A DNA stretch of 64,000 nt from NCBI GenBank assembly GCA_030142905.1, contig JASJOG010000106.1, positions 372,001-436,000 on the forward strand, given 5' to 3'. The DNA is from Heliopora coerulea. Taxonomy: Eukaryota; Cnidaria; Anthozoa; Scleralcyonacea; Helioporidae. The notes under the pieces were generated by a model, which was not told where the DNA came from, did not search any database, and saw only the letters and a program-made list of their open reading frames with translations. The position numbers and the translations under genes are program-made. This document shows positions 61,490 through 64,000 of the stretch, piece by piece. Every line of letters begins with the position of its first letter. Position 1 is the stretch's first letter.

Positions 61490-64000
61490 CATCAAATCGA
61501 AGAAAAAAGTTTTTGCATGCATATAACGTTAACATGAAAAATTCGATACGTAAATGATCCGTAATCACGTTGATTGTGCTTTTGAGATGGATGTCTATAC
61601 GAATCTGGAACGAACAAACTGATCTTTAAAATTGGGATTGCGTTGGAAGGATGCAAAAAGAAGGACCTGAAAAATTTCGGAAAGGTATTGGTCATTTTCT
61701 GTATATGACCAATAGTCTAAGTGAACTAAGATAAGAAAGATTATGATCGTAGGGTGTGACAAAAGGCAGAATAGGAGAGTTGGCATCGAGTTTTGGAACT
61801 AAGAGTTGGGACTGGGTAAAAGAGTAAGCTCTCCCCAAAGTCAAAAGGATATCTGCATCACGATAACCACAGCTAAGAATAACTCAAAAATGATGGGCTC
61901 TTTCGAAGATTTGGTCATCCGTGATTATTCGACGATATCTCAACATTTGACTATAGACGAGACCCCTCTAACAAGATTCAGGATGGTAGGGTTTAATGTA
62001 ATAAGGGTAGACAATCCGTATAGGCTTGATGTACAGATCGAAGGCAGTGGTCATCGTGCACGTAAATGATTGTGTCTAAGAAATTAATGTTTTGGCTGGA
62101 ACAGGAAATTTCAAATTCAACAGCCAGACGAGAGGAGTTTAAAAGTTTTGTAAATTCCAAGAGATTTTAAGCTGTGGGTCCAAATTAAAAATACTTCGTC
62201 CATAAATATTTTACAGAGAAATGGTTTTTTATCGTCAGGCAATGTAAATAAAAATGATTGTTCTAAATAACCCATAAAAATATTAGCATAAGAGGGGGCC
62301 ATTTTTGTACCCACAGAAGTTCCGTGTTTCTGTAAACATAACTGATTTTTAAACGTAAAACAGTTTTTGAGAATAAATTGAAAAAATTGGAATTTAACAG
62401 GTATTAAAGGCCAATAATCTGAATAGTAAATTTTAAGAGCTTACATAGAACCTTCGATACCTTCCTCAATGGGAATATTGAAATAAAGAGATTCAAAATC
62501 AATTCTTACTAAAATATTTTTTTAGGTGGTTGTATATCAAAAATTGTTCTTAAGAAATGGTTGGCGTCTTTAATAAAGGAGGGTAGGGTTGTAACTACGG
62601 GTTTCAAATATAAATCAACGAAAGCAGAAAGGTGATCCGTAGGAGAGCTCCATCCAGAGATGATGGGACTGGGTGGGTGTGTTAGGTTTTATGTATTGAT
62701 GTTTGAGAAGATGTATTCTGGACAGTAAATAAAAAACAGGAATGTAACAGTTGGAATCAGGAACAAGAAATTGGAATGTATTATGGTTTATTAAGTTTCT
62801 TTTTTGTATATGTTTTGAAGAAATTTGGAAATGTTAGTTGATAATTCATCAATAAATGTCCTAGGACAAAGTTGGAGAACTTCGTAGTTTTGAGGGTTGT
62901 CAAGTTATGAAAGTGCCTCTGTTTCATAAGCAAAGAGATTATAATTATCATGTAGGGGAGAATCCCAAGGGATTGTAGATTTAAAAAGGAAATGATTTTC
63001 AGTAATGTAATCATGAAAGTAATATTTTGTATACACAGTACGGGCGAAAATGTTAAAAGGATTTCAAAAGAGTTTGCTATGTAACCGGATACGGGGTAGG
63101 AACAAATTTTAGACCTTTAGAAAGCAACGAACCGAATGGATCAGTTAGAGTACGAGATGAAAGATTGCCTACCAATCTTCGGCCTGTAACGGTACGGAGT
63201 TTACTAAATAAATTTATCTACTTAAATACAAATCTATGGGATTTGGTATTTAAAAAGTTTTTGATGGCTTGACGTTCATGCAGAAATGGAATGGAGTTCT
63301 CAGACGAACTCACCTCTGCAGTGGTCACCTTCTGATTCGTTGAATTTAACGAAAATTAACAGGTTTACGTGTACGAATGCTCATGAGTGCAGAGATATCA
63401 TTGGAAGGAGGATGAGGAATGCTTTTAAAGAGATTGTTCATGGTGAGTAATTAAAATATTTGTAAGTTTGGTTGAGCAACTGAATAGCCAGGACTCCAAT
63501 TTTCTTTGTAAATCAGGAGATAATTTTACGTCGAGTGAAATCGAAACCCTTAATTTCTTAGGAATAGAAGAGTTTTTCCGGTGTTTTCTTAGTTTTCTTA
63601 AAATTCTTCGATGGTTGGAATTGCTGGGTTTCGTGTCTGTTGTAGGATTAGGAGTAGTAGGAGTTGAAGGAGGAGGATTGTCTACAAAGGAAAAGAGGGA
63701 GGAACGTTGCTTGGATATCAATCAGGAGTGGTAGGAGGACTGGAAATGAAAACATTGTGATCTTCGACGGTTGTTTCTAAAAAAAAAACGTCTCCAGAAA
63801 TTGGAGAGAAAGTGCCAGATTCTTGCGAGGAATCAATGAGTAGGTGAGGATCGTCGGATTTCGTGTCAGTTGAAGAATGAGGAGGAGGAGGTTTGTTATT
63901 GGAATGAGGAGGAAGAGGAGGAACGTTGTTGGATTGTTGATCTGGAGTTGTTGGAGGACTGAAAATAATGCTATCATCGTCGACTGTACTTTCTAATAAA
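61490..64000 (-). mobile_element. Penelope-like element, decayed, runs off the right edge
   Basis: On the minus strand, reverse-transcriptase blocks appear in order: the basic Pro/Thr-rich N-terminal region at 63425-63721, GTKMAPSYANIFMGYLEQSF at about 62255-62314, and FMDEVFLIWTHS (the DD box degraded to DE). Then come YSQMLRYRRIITDDQIFERA (about 61915-61975) and a thumb-like NPNFKDQFVRSRF (61595-61640). Several stops and frameshifts interrupt them. A GIY-YIG endonuclease domain was not found. The 5' end is outside the window. Confidence 0.75.

Overview
The window is a piece of an invertebrate animal genome, most likely a cnidarian such as a stony coral. I infer this from the mix of a Polinton, Penelope-like, PIF/Harbinger, piggyBac, hAT and pogo-type remnants and a Roco/death-domain gene family. 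No database search was possible, so the host assignment is an inference.

Region 195-17393 is a complete-length Polinton/Maverick, a virus-like self-synthesising transposon of 17,199 bp. It has 5'-AG...CT-3' ends, terminal inverted repeats of about 219 bp and a perfect 6-bp target duplication (TAACGT at 189-194 and 17394-17399). It is clearly more AT-rich than its flanks. The minus-strand block, read from 11287 down to 511, encodes a 515-aa anchored protein, a probable penton/minor capsid protein, two paralogous fibre-like lectin proteins, three small membrane proteins, a SAP/NUMOD-like DNA-binding protein, an acidic protein and a protein-primed DNA polymerase B split by a frameshift. The plus-strand block (11309-16251) encodes a retroviral-type integrase with a chromodomain, a 456-aa membrane protein, the probable double jelly-roll major capsid protein, a broken packaging ATPase and a 172-aa protein. 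A minus-strand protein with a myristoylation signal closes the set. No maturation protease is recognisable. Almost every gene starts directly behind a TAAATG-type AT motif, and the element is peppered with tiny GC-rich hairpins, some inside genes.

Region 17400-39700 is transposon-rich host DNA. It holds a tRNA-derived SINE right beside the Polinton, tandem MITE-like blocks, a 5.6-kb DNA transposon with long subrepeated inverted termini and a decayed DDE-like gene (21545-27119), PIF/Harbinger remnants (29107-30770) and a piggyBac-type element (31467-32624). No intact gene is supported there.

Region 40095-54937 holds Roco-family sequence. Copy A (40095-44769) has ankyrin repeats, a Roc GTPase, a COR domain and a Cys/His-rich exon. 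A near-perfect 8.3-kb palindrome (43793-52080) turns part of copy A back on itself. A diverged, 5'-truncated copy B (52669-54937) carries COR, the Cys/His-rich exon and a death domain. These look like intracellular signalling or innate-immunity type proteins. Copy A carries two frame lesions in the Roc region.

Region 54938-64000 is again repeat-rich: a fold-back/tandem repeat, a TA-flanked MITE, the 3' end of a CR1/L2-like LINE and a decayed Penelope-like element running off the right edge on the minus strand.
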